Shown here: piece after piece, positions 24,473 through 31,528 of the stretch
How positions within the stretch are numbered: position 1 is the stretch's first letter
How the letters are laid out: every line of letters begins with the position of its first letter
Origin: Bacteroidales bacterium
Lineage (GTDB): Bacteria; Bacteroidota; Bacteroidia; Bacteroidales; UBA10428
Direction: 5' to 3'
DNA length: 43,008 nt
Assembly (NCBI GenBank): GCA_016930375.1
Contig: JAFGGU010000100.1
Coordinates: 1 to 43,008 of the forward strand
Made by a program: the position numbers and the translations under genes
Notes under the pieces: generated by a model
Seen by the model: the letters and a program-made list of their open reading frames with translations, nothing else
Database searches by the model: none
What the model was told of the DNA's origin: nothing

Positions 24473-24712
24473 GGTTGTTATATTTAAAATATTTCGATTG
24501 TCGGTTAAATTTATAATTCAACCTCTACAAGGTTGGTGTTTTTTGCAAAATACTGTTCTACAGTAATTTGTCCTCTACAAGAACAACTTCGTAGAAGTTG
24601 AATTATTGTAGAAAATGGTGACTTGAACTCTCCTTTCTCGCAACCTCGTAAAGGTTGAATGCGGTCCGATATATGTTCTTTTTTTTAAGTTTTGTAGGAC
24701 AGCAGTTATAAA
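24473..24712. repeat. Intergenic region with three small CAACCT/AGGTTG hairpins
   Basis: No gene is visible. Three short hairpins of one family occur: CAACCT-N5-AGGTTG (24519-24535), CAACTTC-GTA-GAAGTTG (24584-24600) and CAACCT-N5-AGGTTG (24641-24657). Copies two and three are followed by AAT and share CGTA in the loop. They look like a small dispersed palindromic repeat. Confidence 0.75.
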
Positions 24713-25162
24713 TTATTCAAAATACTCTGTTTTTTTTCCTTCCGAATCAATGATGGTCATGATCATTTGCTGGTCAGAAACAGGCTGGTTGGCATCGAAT
24801 TCTGTTGCAAAGCCGGGTTCGATCATGATAATCTCAGCCTGGTTCTCAGGTTCCTTTTTTTGACTGATGATCACCACAAACAGGATAATGCAGGCAGCCG
24901 CTAGTATATAAGCAAGTCTGCGGACAGTTAAAAGTCGGGTTCTGGCAGTTTTGTCCGGGACATTTATAATTGGAATGCCTTTACTCTCCTGTGACAAAAG
25001 GCTAAGTGCCTTCCTGAGACCGGAAGCCAGTTTACGCTGATACTCGACATTTACCGAACATTTTTTGCAATCCGCGAGGTGTCTTTCGATTTGGACAGTC
25101 TCTGACAGGGTACATTCCCCGTCGATGTATTTCTGAATGGTGCCCTTTTTAATACAACTCAT
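24713..25162 (-). CDS. Anti-sigma factor, zinc-finger type
   Basis: From the ATG at 25162 the protein has 149 residues. It contains the zf-HC2 motif His28-x3-Cys32-x2-Cys35, with Cys3 as a possible fourth ligand. One transmembrane segment follows (about 83-99, LAYILAAACIILFVVII), then a short 50-residue outer tail. It overlaps the end of the upstream sigma gene by 14 bases, the usual coupling of sigma and cognate anti-sigma. It should hold that sigma factor inactive at the membrane. An in-frame start at 25189 is possible but lies deeper inside the sigma gene. Confidence 0.85.
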   Translation of the reverse strand: MSCIKKGTIQKYIDGECTLSETVQIERHLADCKKCSVNVEYQRKLASGLRKALSLLSQESKGIPIINVPDKTARTRLLTVRRLAYILAAACIILFVVIISQKKEPENQAEIIMIEPGFATEFDANQPVSDQQMIMTIIDSEGKKTEYFE

Positions 25163-25694
25163 ATCCCTGGTCTTTAAATTCCTTTTCAATTTTTTCCATA
25201 GTTCTTGACAGCAGTTTGCCTACGGATGCTAACCTTATGCCTGTAGCCTCAGCCATTTCTTTATAGGATAATCCTTCACTGTAAAGCACCGCCAACATCC
25301 GGTCACGTGGTTTAAGTTTTACAAGGGTTTTCTCAATGGCCATCTTAAGATCTTGATTTTCTGCAGAATCTGATTCAGTTGAAATATCTTCCGCTGATCC
25401 GATAGGTTGAAAGTGTTTCTGCTTTCTCAGGTTGTCGATGCATTTGTTAAAAGTAACCCTGTACAACCAACTTTTGGGATTGCGGATCTCATGGCCATGC
25501 TCTATTTTGTAAAAGAAATCCGTGAAAACGTCCTGAAGTACATCCGGAACACCATCCGGATTGCCGATCATTTTTTTTGCCACCCGGAACATGCCCGGGT
25601 AGTATTCGGCATATATTTCTTCAAAGGTGTTCAAGGAGGAGTGTTTACAATAAGTCGTTTTTGAATGGGATTTTGTGACAGAAGGTACAAACAA
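25149..25694 (-). CDS. ECF-type RNA polymerase sigma factor
   Basis: The product shows region 2 (FEEIYAEYYPGMFRVAKKM, DVLQDVFTDFFYKI and the -10-binding helix SWLYRVTFNKCIDNLRKQ). It also has region 4 with the helix-turn-helix LSYKEMAEATGIRLASVGKLLSRTMEKI. The start is uncertain. No ATG lies ahead of region 2: the frame offers TTG at 25694 (181 residues) or TTG at 25634 (161 residues, starting at NTFEEIY). The 5' end is only 13 bases from the T-run of the upstream gene's terminator, so expression may depend on read-through or a promoter within that region. Its partner anti-sigma gene overlaps its 3' end. Confidence 0.85.
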   Translation of the reverse strand: MFVPSVTKSHSKTTYCKHSSLNTFEEIYAEYYPGMFRVAKKMIGNPDGVPDVLQDVFTDFFYKIEHGHEIRNPKSWLYRVTFNKCIDNLRKQKHFQPIGSAEDISTESDSAENQDLKMAIEKTLVKLKPRDRMLAVLYSEGLSYKEMAEATGIRLASVGKLLSRTMEKIEKEFKDQGYELY

Positions 25695-25706
25695 AATGCT
25701 GGAAAT

Positions 25707-25741
25707 AAAAAAACCTGCTGCGCTTATGAGCCGACAGCAGG
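25707..25741 (-). terminator. Terminator of small repeat protein A
   Basis: On the minus strand CCTGCTG (25741-25735) pairs with CAGCAGG (25720-25714) and is followed by seven T residues. Loop length and sequence are nearly identical to the hairpin at 22375-22408. It stands directly ahead of the sigma factor gene and could limit its transcription. Confidence 0.85.
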
Positions 25742-25785
25742 TTATCCATGAGACGGTAACTGTTGTTTAAACATGGTGATGCGAT

Positions 25786-26211
25786 TTATTTGGTGCTTGC
25801 AATCATGGTTACATTCTGGTTTTCTATTTCGTTGAAGTTGTCAGCTTCGGGAGCATTGTATTTCAGGGATGCTTCGGTAGCGGAAGCAAGCCACTCCAGT
25901 CTTTCTTTTTCAACAGTAACTTCATTCACATCGGCAGCCGGAGCTTCATATTTCAGCGATGCTTCGGTTGCTTCTGCCAATGTATTCAGTCTTTCAAATT
26001 CAGCATAGTATACTTCCGATTCTGCAATGGCAGGAGCAGTATACCTGATGGACTTTTCAGCAAGTGATATCAGGGTTTCAAGATTCACCAGGGAAACCAG
26101 TTCTGAATCACTGTATCCGGCATCGGATTGTGTATAGCTTCCGGTAGCGATTAAAAGAGCAACACAGGCAGTTGCGGCAATTTTTTTGAGGTTGTTCGTT
26201 TGTGTTTTCAT
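25786..26211 (-). CDS. Small secreted three-repeat protein A (unrecognised family)
   Basis: This 141-residue paralog of the product at 22453-22866 has a near-identical signal peptide (MKTQTNNLKKIAATACVALL). Three repeats of about 30 residues begin LETLISLAEKSIRYTAPAI, LNTLAEATEASLKYEAPAAD and LEWLASATEASLKYNAPEAD. Repeats two and three are closest, suggesting internal duplication. The similarity to the other copy covers the promoter, an upstream palindrome and the terminator, so a whole transcription unit was duplicated. Composition is acidic and alanine-rich with regularly spaced hydrophobics. The function is unknown. It lies directly upstream of the sigma factor gene, which raises the possibility of regulation by or with it. 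Confidence 0.8.
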   Translation of the reverse strand: MKTQTNNLKKIAATACVALLIATGSYTQSDAGYSDSELVSLVNLETLISLAEKSIRYTAPAIAESEVYYAEFERLNTLAEATEASLKYEAPAADVNEVTVEKERLEWLASATEASLKYNAPEADNFNEIENQNVTMIASTK

Positions 26212-26239
26212 TGTTTTATTTTTTTAGGTTTTTTAGTGT

Positions 26240-26269
26240 TTGGTATAAGATTCACATATACCGTGCCAA
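26240..26269 (-). promoter_or_regulatory. Promoter of small repeat protein A
   Basis: On the minus strand TTG (26269-26267), a 19-base spacer and TATACCAA (26247-26240) are spaced as in Bacteroidota promoters. The region matches that upstream of the paralog, with CTTTGGCACGGTATATGT shared. Confidence 0.55.
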
Positions 26270-26324
26270 AGTCTGTAACATACAGAAATACAATATAATA
26301 CAAATAATTGAGATGTTCAAAACG

Positions 26325-26340
26325 AAACACGGAAGTGTTT
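26325..26340. promoter_or_regulatory. Conserved palindrome upstream of small repeat protein A
   Basis: AAACAC (26325-26330) and GTGTTT (26335-26340) with spacer GGAA are identical to the palindrome at 22982-22997. Flanking bases (CAGGG, then CGAATACGGACA) are also shared, so it is either a functional site or simply part of the duplicated block. Confidence 0.4.
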
Positions 26341-26370
26341 CAGAATAGACAGGGGGTGTACGAATACGGA

Positions 26371-26467
26371 CAGGTGAATAGGTGATTAGGTGATTAGATG
26401 AAGAAGTGATTAAGTGTTTACCTCATCACCTAATTACCTCATTACCTCATCACCTCATTACCTAATC
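26371..26467. repeat. GTGATTAGGTGA-type repeat array
   Basis: GGTGATTAGGTGATTAG (26381-26397) faces inverted units such as ATCACCTAATTACCTC on the other side of a short centre. The array runs into the 3' end of the gene at 26462-27370, whose stop codon lies in the repeat. It belongs to the same family as 23116-23204. Confidence 0.8.
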
Positions 26468-27370
26468 ACTTTTAATCCCCGCCATACTCTCCAATGCCAG
26501 CATTAGCGCCTGTGTGCCTTTTTCGGCGAAGCCCAGGGCGGAAACCGACTGGTACAACTGCTGCACCAAAGCCAGACCGGGCAACGAAAGTTCCATGCGG
26601 CGGGATTCCTCGAGCGCAATGCCCATGTCCTTGATGAAATGCCTTACAAAGAAGCCGGGTTCAAAATCACGGCGAAGGATGCGCGGGGCAAGATTGTCGA
26701 GTGACCAGCAGGCAGCAGCGCCGCCCGATATGGAACTCAGCATGGTATTCAGGTCAAGACCCGCTTTATGTCCATAAAGAAGGCTCTCGCACATACCAAT
26801 CATGGTTCCGGCAATTACGATCTGGTTGCACATTTTTGTGTGCTGTCCTGAACCCGCTTTGCCCTGGTATACGATTTTTTTCCCCAGGATATCGAAAAGT
26901 GCTTCAACAGCATCAAAAACTGGTTTATCACCCCCGGCCATAATGGACAGGGTGGCATTTCTTGCGCCTATATCACCACCTGAAACAGGGGCATCCAGTG
27001 TGTATATTTTATGTTTGACGGCTTTCCCGTAAATCTCAACGGCCAGGGAAGGACTTGTGGTGGTCATGTCAACCAGTATGGCTCCCGGCTTTGCGGATTC
27101 AATAAGCCCTTGCGGCGCCAGATATACATCACGGACATCTGCAGGGAATCCAACCATGGTAAATACAATGTCGGCTTTCCGGGCAACCTCAGCCGGAGAA
27201 TCACACCAGACGGCTCCTTTTTCCATGGATGGCAAGGCTTTTTCCCGGGTGCGGGTATATACAAATCCCTTATAACCCTTATCCAGGATATGTCCGAACA
27301 TGGACCGGCCCATGACGCCGGTGCCAATCCAGCCTATCACGGGATTTTCAGGTAGAAATAAATTCATCAT
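26462..27370 (-). CDS. NAD(P)-dependent beta-hydroxyacid dehydrogenase family protein
   Basis: The 302-residue protein belongs to the 3-hydroxyisobutyrate/tartronate semialdehyde reductase family. It has an N-terminal Rossmann motif GWIGTGVMGRSM (about 14-25) and the substrate motif DAPVSGGDIGARNATLSIM. Further on are the catalytic lysine region GSGQHTKMCNQ and an all-helical C-terminal domain. The exact substrate cannot be told; 3-hydroxyisobutyrate, glyoxylate/succinic semialdehyde and tartronate semialdehyde reductases look alike. Two adjacent start codons (27370 and 27367) are possible. It lies 10 bases downstream of the HerA-like gene on the same strand. The C-terminal Ser-Asp and stop codon come from a repeat unit. 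Confidence 0.88.
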   Translation of the reverse strand: MMNLFLPENPVIGWIGTGVMGRSMFGHILDKGYKGFVYTRTREKALPSMEKGAVWCDSPAEVARKADIVFTMVGFPADVRDVYLAPQGLIESAKPGAILVDMTTTSPSLAVEIYGKAVKHKIYTLDAPVSGGDIGARNATLSIMAGGDKPVFDAVEALFDILGKKIVYQGKAGSGQHTKMCNQIVIAGTMIGMCESLLYGHKAGLDLNTMLSSISGGAAACWSLDNLAPRILRRDFEPGFFVRHFIKDMGIALEESRRMELSLPGLALVQQLYQSVSALGFAEKGTQALMLALESMAGIKSD

Positions 27371-27380
27371 TTTACACCAA

Positions 27381-28898
27381 TTACTTCCTCTTCAGAATCG
27401 ATCCCACAGCGCCTGTCAGCAGTGTTCCCAGCACACCCCTTACAAGTTTCCTGCCCAGTTCGCTTCCCACTGTACGTGTAATGGTACGGCCCATGGTTTT
27501 GGCCAGGTCACCCATCATACCGCCGGAAGCACTTTTTGATGCTTTTTTGAGTTTCGCCTCCTTGATCTTTTTCAATTGCGCCACCTGTTCCTGTTTCTCG
27601 GCATTCTCGCGGGCAAATTTTTGCTCCAGTATTTCATAGGCTGATTCACGGTCCACCTGCTTTTCATATACACCATGCAACACGGAGGAGCGGATAATAT
27701 TGCTTCTTTCCCCGGGTGTTATCGGGCCGACCTGTGACTGCGGCGGTACTATCTTAGCCATTTCCACAATACCGGGTATTCCCTTTTCGTCGAGCAGGGA
27801 TACGAGGGCTACTCCAACGCCCAGTTCGGTGATGACATCTTCCACTTTGAATTTGGGATTGGAACGAAATGTTTCAGCTGCCGATCTTACGGCTTTCTGG
27901 TCCCTGGGGGTAAAAGCACGCAGGGCATGTTGAACGCGGTTACCCAGCTGACCAAGCACGACATCGGGAATGTCAATGGGATTTTGGGTCACAAAGTATA
28001 CACCCACGCCTTTGGAACGAACCAGGCGCACAACCAGTTCAATTTTTTCGCGCAGCACTTTGGGTGCTTCGCTGAATAAGAGATGGGCTTCATCAAAGAA
28101 GAATACCAGCCTGGGCTTATCGAGGTCACCGACCTCCGGAAGCTCCTCAAAGAGCTCTGAAAGGAGCCAGAGCAGGAAGGTGGAATACAATCCGGGTGAC
28201 ATCATCAGCTTATCAGCAGCCAGAATATTCATCACGCCTTTACCACTTCCGTCGGTCTGTATGAAATCCATGATATTCAGGGCAGGTTCGCCAAAGAACT
28301 TCTCGGCTCCCTGTTCCTCGAGTGTCAGGAGTCCTCTCTGGATGGCACCGACACTGGCAGAGGAGATGTTACCATATTCATTGATATAATCACCGTGATG
28401 TTCACCTATATATTCAAGGACTTTTCTCAAATCCTTCATATCGAGGAGCAAGAGATTATTATCATCCGCGATTTTAAATACGAGCGTAAGCACCCCAGCC
28501 TGCACCTCATTCAGGTTCAGCAGTCTGCCCAGGAGCAGCGGTCCCATTTCGGAGATGGTGGTTCTGAGGGGATGACCCTGTTCGCCGTAGATATCCCAGA
28601 AACATACAGGGAAAGCTTGCGGTTTATATGAATCAAGATCCAGTTCCTTAACTCTTTCGGTGATCTTGGGGTTTTCGCCGGATGAGGCTTTGGCAATGCC
28701 GGACAGATCTCCTTTCACATCTGCCATGATCACAGGAACACCAATGCTGCTGAAGGTTTCAGCCATTGATTGGAGAGTGACCGTCTTCCCGGTTCCTGTT
28801 GCTCCGGCAACCAGACCATGCCGGTTTGACATTTTGGGCACAAGGAAGAGTTCCTTATCGGACTTGGCTATGAGGAGGTTTCCGTTGGCGTCTATCAT
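27381..28898 (-). CDS. HerA-like ATPase of the DUF853/YjgR family
   Basis: The 505-residue protein has Walker A GATGTGKT near the N-terminus (about 33-40) and Walker B-like RLVFFFDEAHLLF near the middle. It also has VYFVTQNPIDIPD and the conserved GLLTLEEQGAEKFFGEP segment of the YjgR (DUF853) family. These are hexameric FtsK-HerA superfamily ATPases of poorly known role. The C-terminal 100 residues contain a charged coiled-coil-like stretch and a glycine-rich tail (SGGMMGDLAKTMGRTI...). It lies 35 bases after ahcY on the same strand. It is not next to nurA or other DNA repair genes, so no antiphage role is suggested. Confidence 0.88.
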   Translation of the reverse strand: MIDANGNLLIAKSDKELFLVPKMSNRHGLVAGATGTGKTVTLQSMAETFSSIGVPVIMADVKGDLSGIAKASSGENPKITERVKELDLDSYKPQAFPVCFWDIYGEQGHPLRTTISEMGPLLLGRLLNLNEVQAGVLTLVFKIADDNNLLLLDMKDLRKVLEYIGEHHGDYINEYGNISSASVGAIQRGLLTLEEQGAEKFFGEPALNIMDFIQTDGSGKGVMNILAADKLMMSPGLYSTFLLWLLSELFEELPEVGDLDKPRLVFFFDEAHLLFSEAPKVLREKIELVVRLVRSKGVGVYFVTQNPIDIPDVVLGQLGNRVQHALRAFTPRDQKAVRSAAETFRSNPKFKVEDVITELGVGVALVSLLDEKGIPGIVEMAKIVPPQSQVGPITPGERSNIIRSSVLHGVYEKQVDRESAYEILEQKFARENAEKQEQVAQLKKIKEAKLKKASKSASGGMMGDLAKTMGRTITRTVGSELGRKLVRGVLGTLLTGAVGSILKRK

Positions 28899-28933
28899 TA
28901 AGTGTTACTTTTACTCGTTACTCATCACTTTTT

Positions 28934-30355
28934 CTAATACCTGTAATGTTCCGGCTTATAGGGCCCTTCTTTCGGGACGCCGATATAATCAGCCTGTTGT
29001 TTCGTGAGCTGGGTGAGTTTTACCCCCAGCTGATCAAGATGCAGGCGGGCCACTTCCTCGTCCAGCTTTTTGGGAAGCCGGTATACGCCAATGGCATACT
29101 TGTTCTGCCAAAGATCCAGCTGCGCCAGGGTTTGGTTGGTGAATGAATTGCTCATGACAAAAGAGGGATGTCCCGTTGCGCAACCGAGGTTTACCAGTCT
29201 GCCTTCGGCGAGCAGGAAAATGGCATTGCCCGAGGGGAACATGTACTTATCCACCTGTGGTTTTATGTTGGTGTGCTTTATACCGGGATAAATGGTAAGC
29301 TTATCCACCTGGATTTCATTGTCAAAATGACCAATATTGCAGACAATGGCCTGGTCTTTCATTTTAAGCATGTGTTCCAGGGTGATCACGTCGCGGTTGC
29401 CGGTAGCAGTGACAAAAATATTTCCTTCCTTTAAAGCATCCTCCATGGTAGTAATTTCAAATCCTTCCATGGCCGCCTGCAGGGCACAGATCGGATCGAT
29501 CTCGGTAACAAGAACGCGGGCTCCATAGGAGCGCATCGAACGGGCACAACCCTTTCCAACGTCACCGTAGCCAAGCACAACTACAACTTTGCCGGCGATC
29601 ATAACATCGGTGGCACGTTTAATGCCATCGGCGAGGGATTCGCGGCAGCCGTAAAGGTTGTCGAATTTACTCTTGGTCACGGAATCGTTCACATTGATAG
29701 CCGGCACCAGGAGCTCTCCCTTTTCCATCATCTGGTAAAGGCGGTGAACGCCGGTGGTGGTTTCCTCCGAGACCCCTTTCCAGGTTTCTTTAAAGCGGTG
29801 CCATTTGCCATTGTCCTCTTGCAAGATTTTCTTCAGAAGCTGCAGGATAACATTTTCCTCGCGACTTTCAGCGGTTTTTTCCAGGACCGATGGATCGTTC
29901 TCAGCTTTATAACCCAGATGTACCAGCAAGGTAGCATCGCCACCATCATCCACGATCAGATTCGGGCCCCGGCCACCGGGAAAGGTCAGTGCCTGATCAG
30001 TGCACCACCAGTATTCCTCAAGAGATTCACCCTTCCAGGCAAAAACGGGGATACCTGCTTTGGCTATAGCTGCTGCTGCATGGTCCTGGGTGGAGAATAT
30101 ATTGCAGCTGGCCCAGCGTACATCAGCTCCCAGAGCTGTGAGGGTTTCGATCAGTACCGCGGTTTGAATGGTCATATGCAAGGATCCCGAGATGCGGGCA
30201 CCCTGAAGAGGTTTCTGTCCGGCATATTTCTTACGGATAGCCATTAATCCCGGCATCTCTTTTTCGGCGATTTCAATTTCTTTGTGGCCAAACTCGGCCA
30301 GGCTCATGTCTTTAACTTTGTATGGAAGCATTTCGGTAATGGTTTCTGTTTTCAT
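28934..30355 (-). CDS. ahcY: Adenosylhomocysteinase
   Basis: The enzyme hydrolyses S-adenosylhomocysteine to adenosine and homocysteine, relieving product inhibition of methyltransferases. The 473-residue protein has the NAD-binding motif [34 protein letters not shown] with the active-site lysine, [10 protein letters not shown], and the C-terminal KPEHYRY that reaches the neighbouring subunit. All are intact. The length matches the long bacterial form. It starts 20 bases after the ribF stop on the same strand, so the two are probably co-transcribed. Confidence 0.97.
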   Translation of the reverse strand: MKTETITEMLPYKVKDMSLAEFGHKEIEIAEKEMPGLMAIRKKYAGQKPLQGARISGSLHMTIQTAVLIETLTALGADVRWASCNIFSTQDHAAAAIAKAGIPVFAWKGESLEEYWWCTDQALTFPGGRGPNLIVDDGGDATLLVHLGYKAENDPSVLEKTAESREENVILQLLKKILQEDNGKWHRFKETWKGVSEETTTGVHRLYQMMEKGELLVPAINVNDSVTKSKFDNLYGCRESLADGIKRATDVMIAGKVVVVLGYGDVGKGCARSMRSYGARVLVTEIDPICALQAAMEGFEITTMEDALKEGNIFVTATGNRDVITLEHMLKMKDQAIVCNIGHFDNEIQVDKLTIYPGIKHTNIKPQVDKYMFPSGNAIFLLAEGRLVNLGCATGHPSFVMSNSFTNQTLAQLDLWQNKYAIGVYRLPKKLDEEVARLHLDQLGVKLTQLTKQQADYIGVPKEGPYKPEHYRY

Positions 30356-30375
30356 GATTTGTAATTAATAGCATA

Positions 30376-31332
30376 TTATACCAACCTGTTTTTATCTGAA
30401 AAGGCCTGCAAAATTTTCAAGACCTCTGATTTATCAACAGCAATTTGTTCCGTAAGTTCCTGAAGCGAATCGAATTTCCTTTCGCAGCGGATCCATTCCA
30501 AAAAAGCGACCTTAATAGGCTCATGGTAAATGTCTTCCTGAAAATCGAAAAGGTTGACTTCAATGGTCCTGTCGTGTTTGGGCAACGCGATGGTAGGTCG
30601 GATGCCTATATTCAGCATTCCCTGGTATGTCTTTCCTTTTACCCTGACCAGAACAGCATAAACTCCGTTTCGCGGCAACAATTTCAGGGGTTCTGAAAGC
30701 CCTATGTTTGCTGTAGGATAACCGAGAGTTTTCCCCAGTTTGTTGCCTTCCACAACGGTGCCATTCAGAAAATAAGGATAACCAAGGGCCTCATTGGCCG
30801 CGCTTATTCTTCCTTCCTCAATCATGTGACGAATTCCTGATGAACTTACGCGTATATCATGAATGATAACCGGATCGAGTCTTTCAGCCTGTATACCGTG
30901 TTCCCGGGCACTTTTCTGCAGATTTTCGAAAGTACCTTTCCGGTCTTTCCCGAAATGATGATTGAAACCTACCACAACATGCCGGGCCCTGATCCTTCCA
31001 ACAATGTAGTCACTGACAAACCGGTCATACGTGATATTGGCAAGCCGGATGTCAAAGGGAAGAATAATAAGATTGTTAATACCCTGTTTATCAATCAGAT
31101 CAATTTTTTCATCGAGGGATGCAAGCAACCGGAGTTCATTGTTTTCAGGTTGCAGCACAAAACGGGGATGTGGCCATAGAGTAACAACAACGGATTCGCC
31201 GTTGTAGGATACTGCCAACTCTTTGATACGGTTAAGAATTTCAATATGTCCGCGATGAACGCCATCAAAAATCCCGATGGTAACCACTGCGTTGGTAGAC
31301 TGGAATTGTGATATGTCGTTGAATACCTTCAA
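30376..31332 (-). CDS. ribF: Bifunctional riboflavin kinase/FMN adenylyltransferase
   Basis: RibF makes FMN and then FAD from riboflavin. The N-terminal nucleotidyl transferase half has GIFDGVHRGH and VGFNHHFGKDRKG; the C-terminal kinase half has GKTLGYPTANI and NIGIRPT. No ATG is available at the 5' end. TTG at 31332 gives MKVFNDISQF (318 residues), which resembles the usual N-terminus. TTG at 31338 would add two residues. It is the first gene of a probable ribF-ahcY-(HerA)-(dehydrogenase) unit running leftward. No FMN riboswitch is recognised in its short leader. Confidence 0.94.
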   Translation of the reverse strand: MKVFNDISQFQSTNAVVTIGIFDGVHRGHIEILNRIKELAVSYNGESVVVTLWPHPRFVLQPENNELRLLASLDEKIDLIDKQGINNLIILPFDIRLANITYDRFVSDYIVGRIRARHVVVGFNHHFGKDRKGTFENLQKSAREHGIQAERLDPVIIHDIRVSSSGIRHMIEEGRISAANEALGYPYFLNGTVVEGNKLGKTLGYPTANIGLSEPLKLLPRNGVYAVLVRVKGKTYQGMLNIGIRPTIALPKHDRTIEVNLFDFQEDIYHEPIKVAFLEWIRCERKFDSLQELTEQIAVDKSEVLKILQAFSDKNRLV

Positions 31333-31354
31333 AATCAAAATTGTAAAGCGGTGG

Positions 31355-31362
31355 CAAAGTTA
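31355..31362 (-). promoter_or_regulatory. Possible -7 element of the ribF promoter
   Basis: On the minus strand the sequence TAACTTTG matches TAnnTTTG and lies 22 bases upstream of the ribF start. A TTG at the expected 19-base distance is missing (AGG is there), so the call is weak. Confidence 0.35.
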
Positions 31363-31528
31363 ATATTAATCATTCAATACTCCTACAGATTATCAGGCAT
31401 AGGTAGTCATTTTACAGGGGCATATTTAAATTCCTGTTTTATCACTGAAATTTACCTTCAAGCCACGGATAAAGAGGATTAATTCCTAAATTTAAGAAAT
31501 GATTTTCACCGGATAAATTATCATACCT

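Noticed and set aside
25149..25694. Second sigma gene as a pseudogene truncated at its 5' end
   Set aside because: Regions 2 and 4 are complete and the anti-sigma gene is coupled to it; lack of an ATG alone is not enough to call it broken.
31333..31528. FMN riboswitch ahead of ribF
   Set aside because: The leader between the likely promoter and the start is only about 20 bases and has no RFN-type conserved elements.
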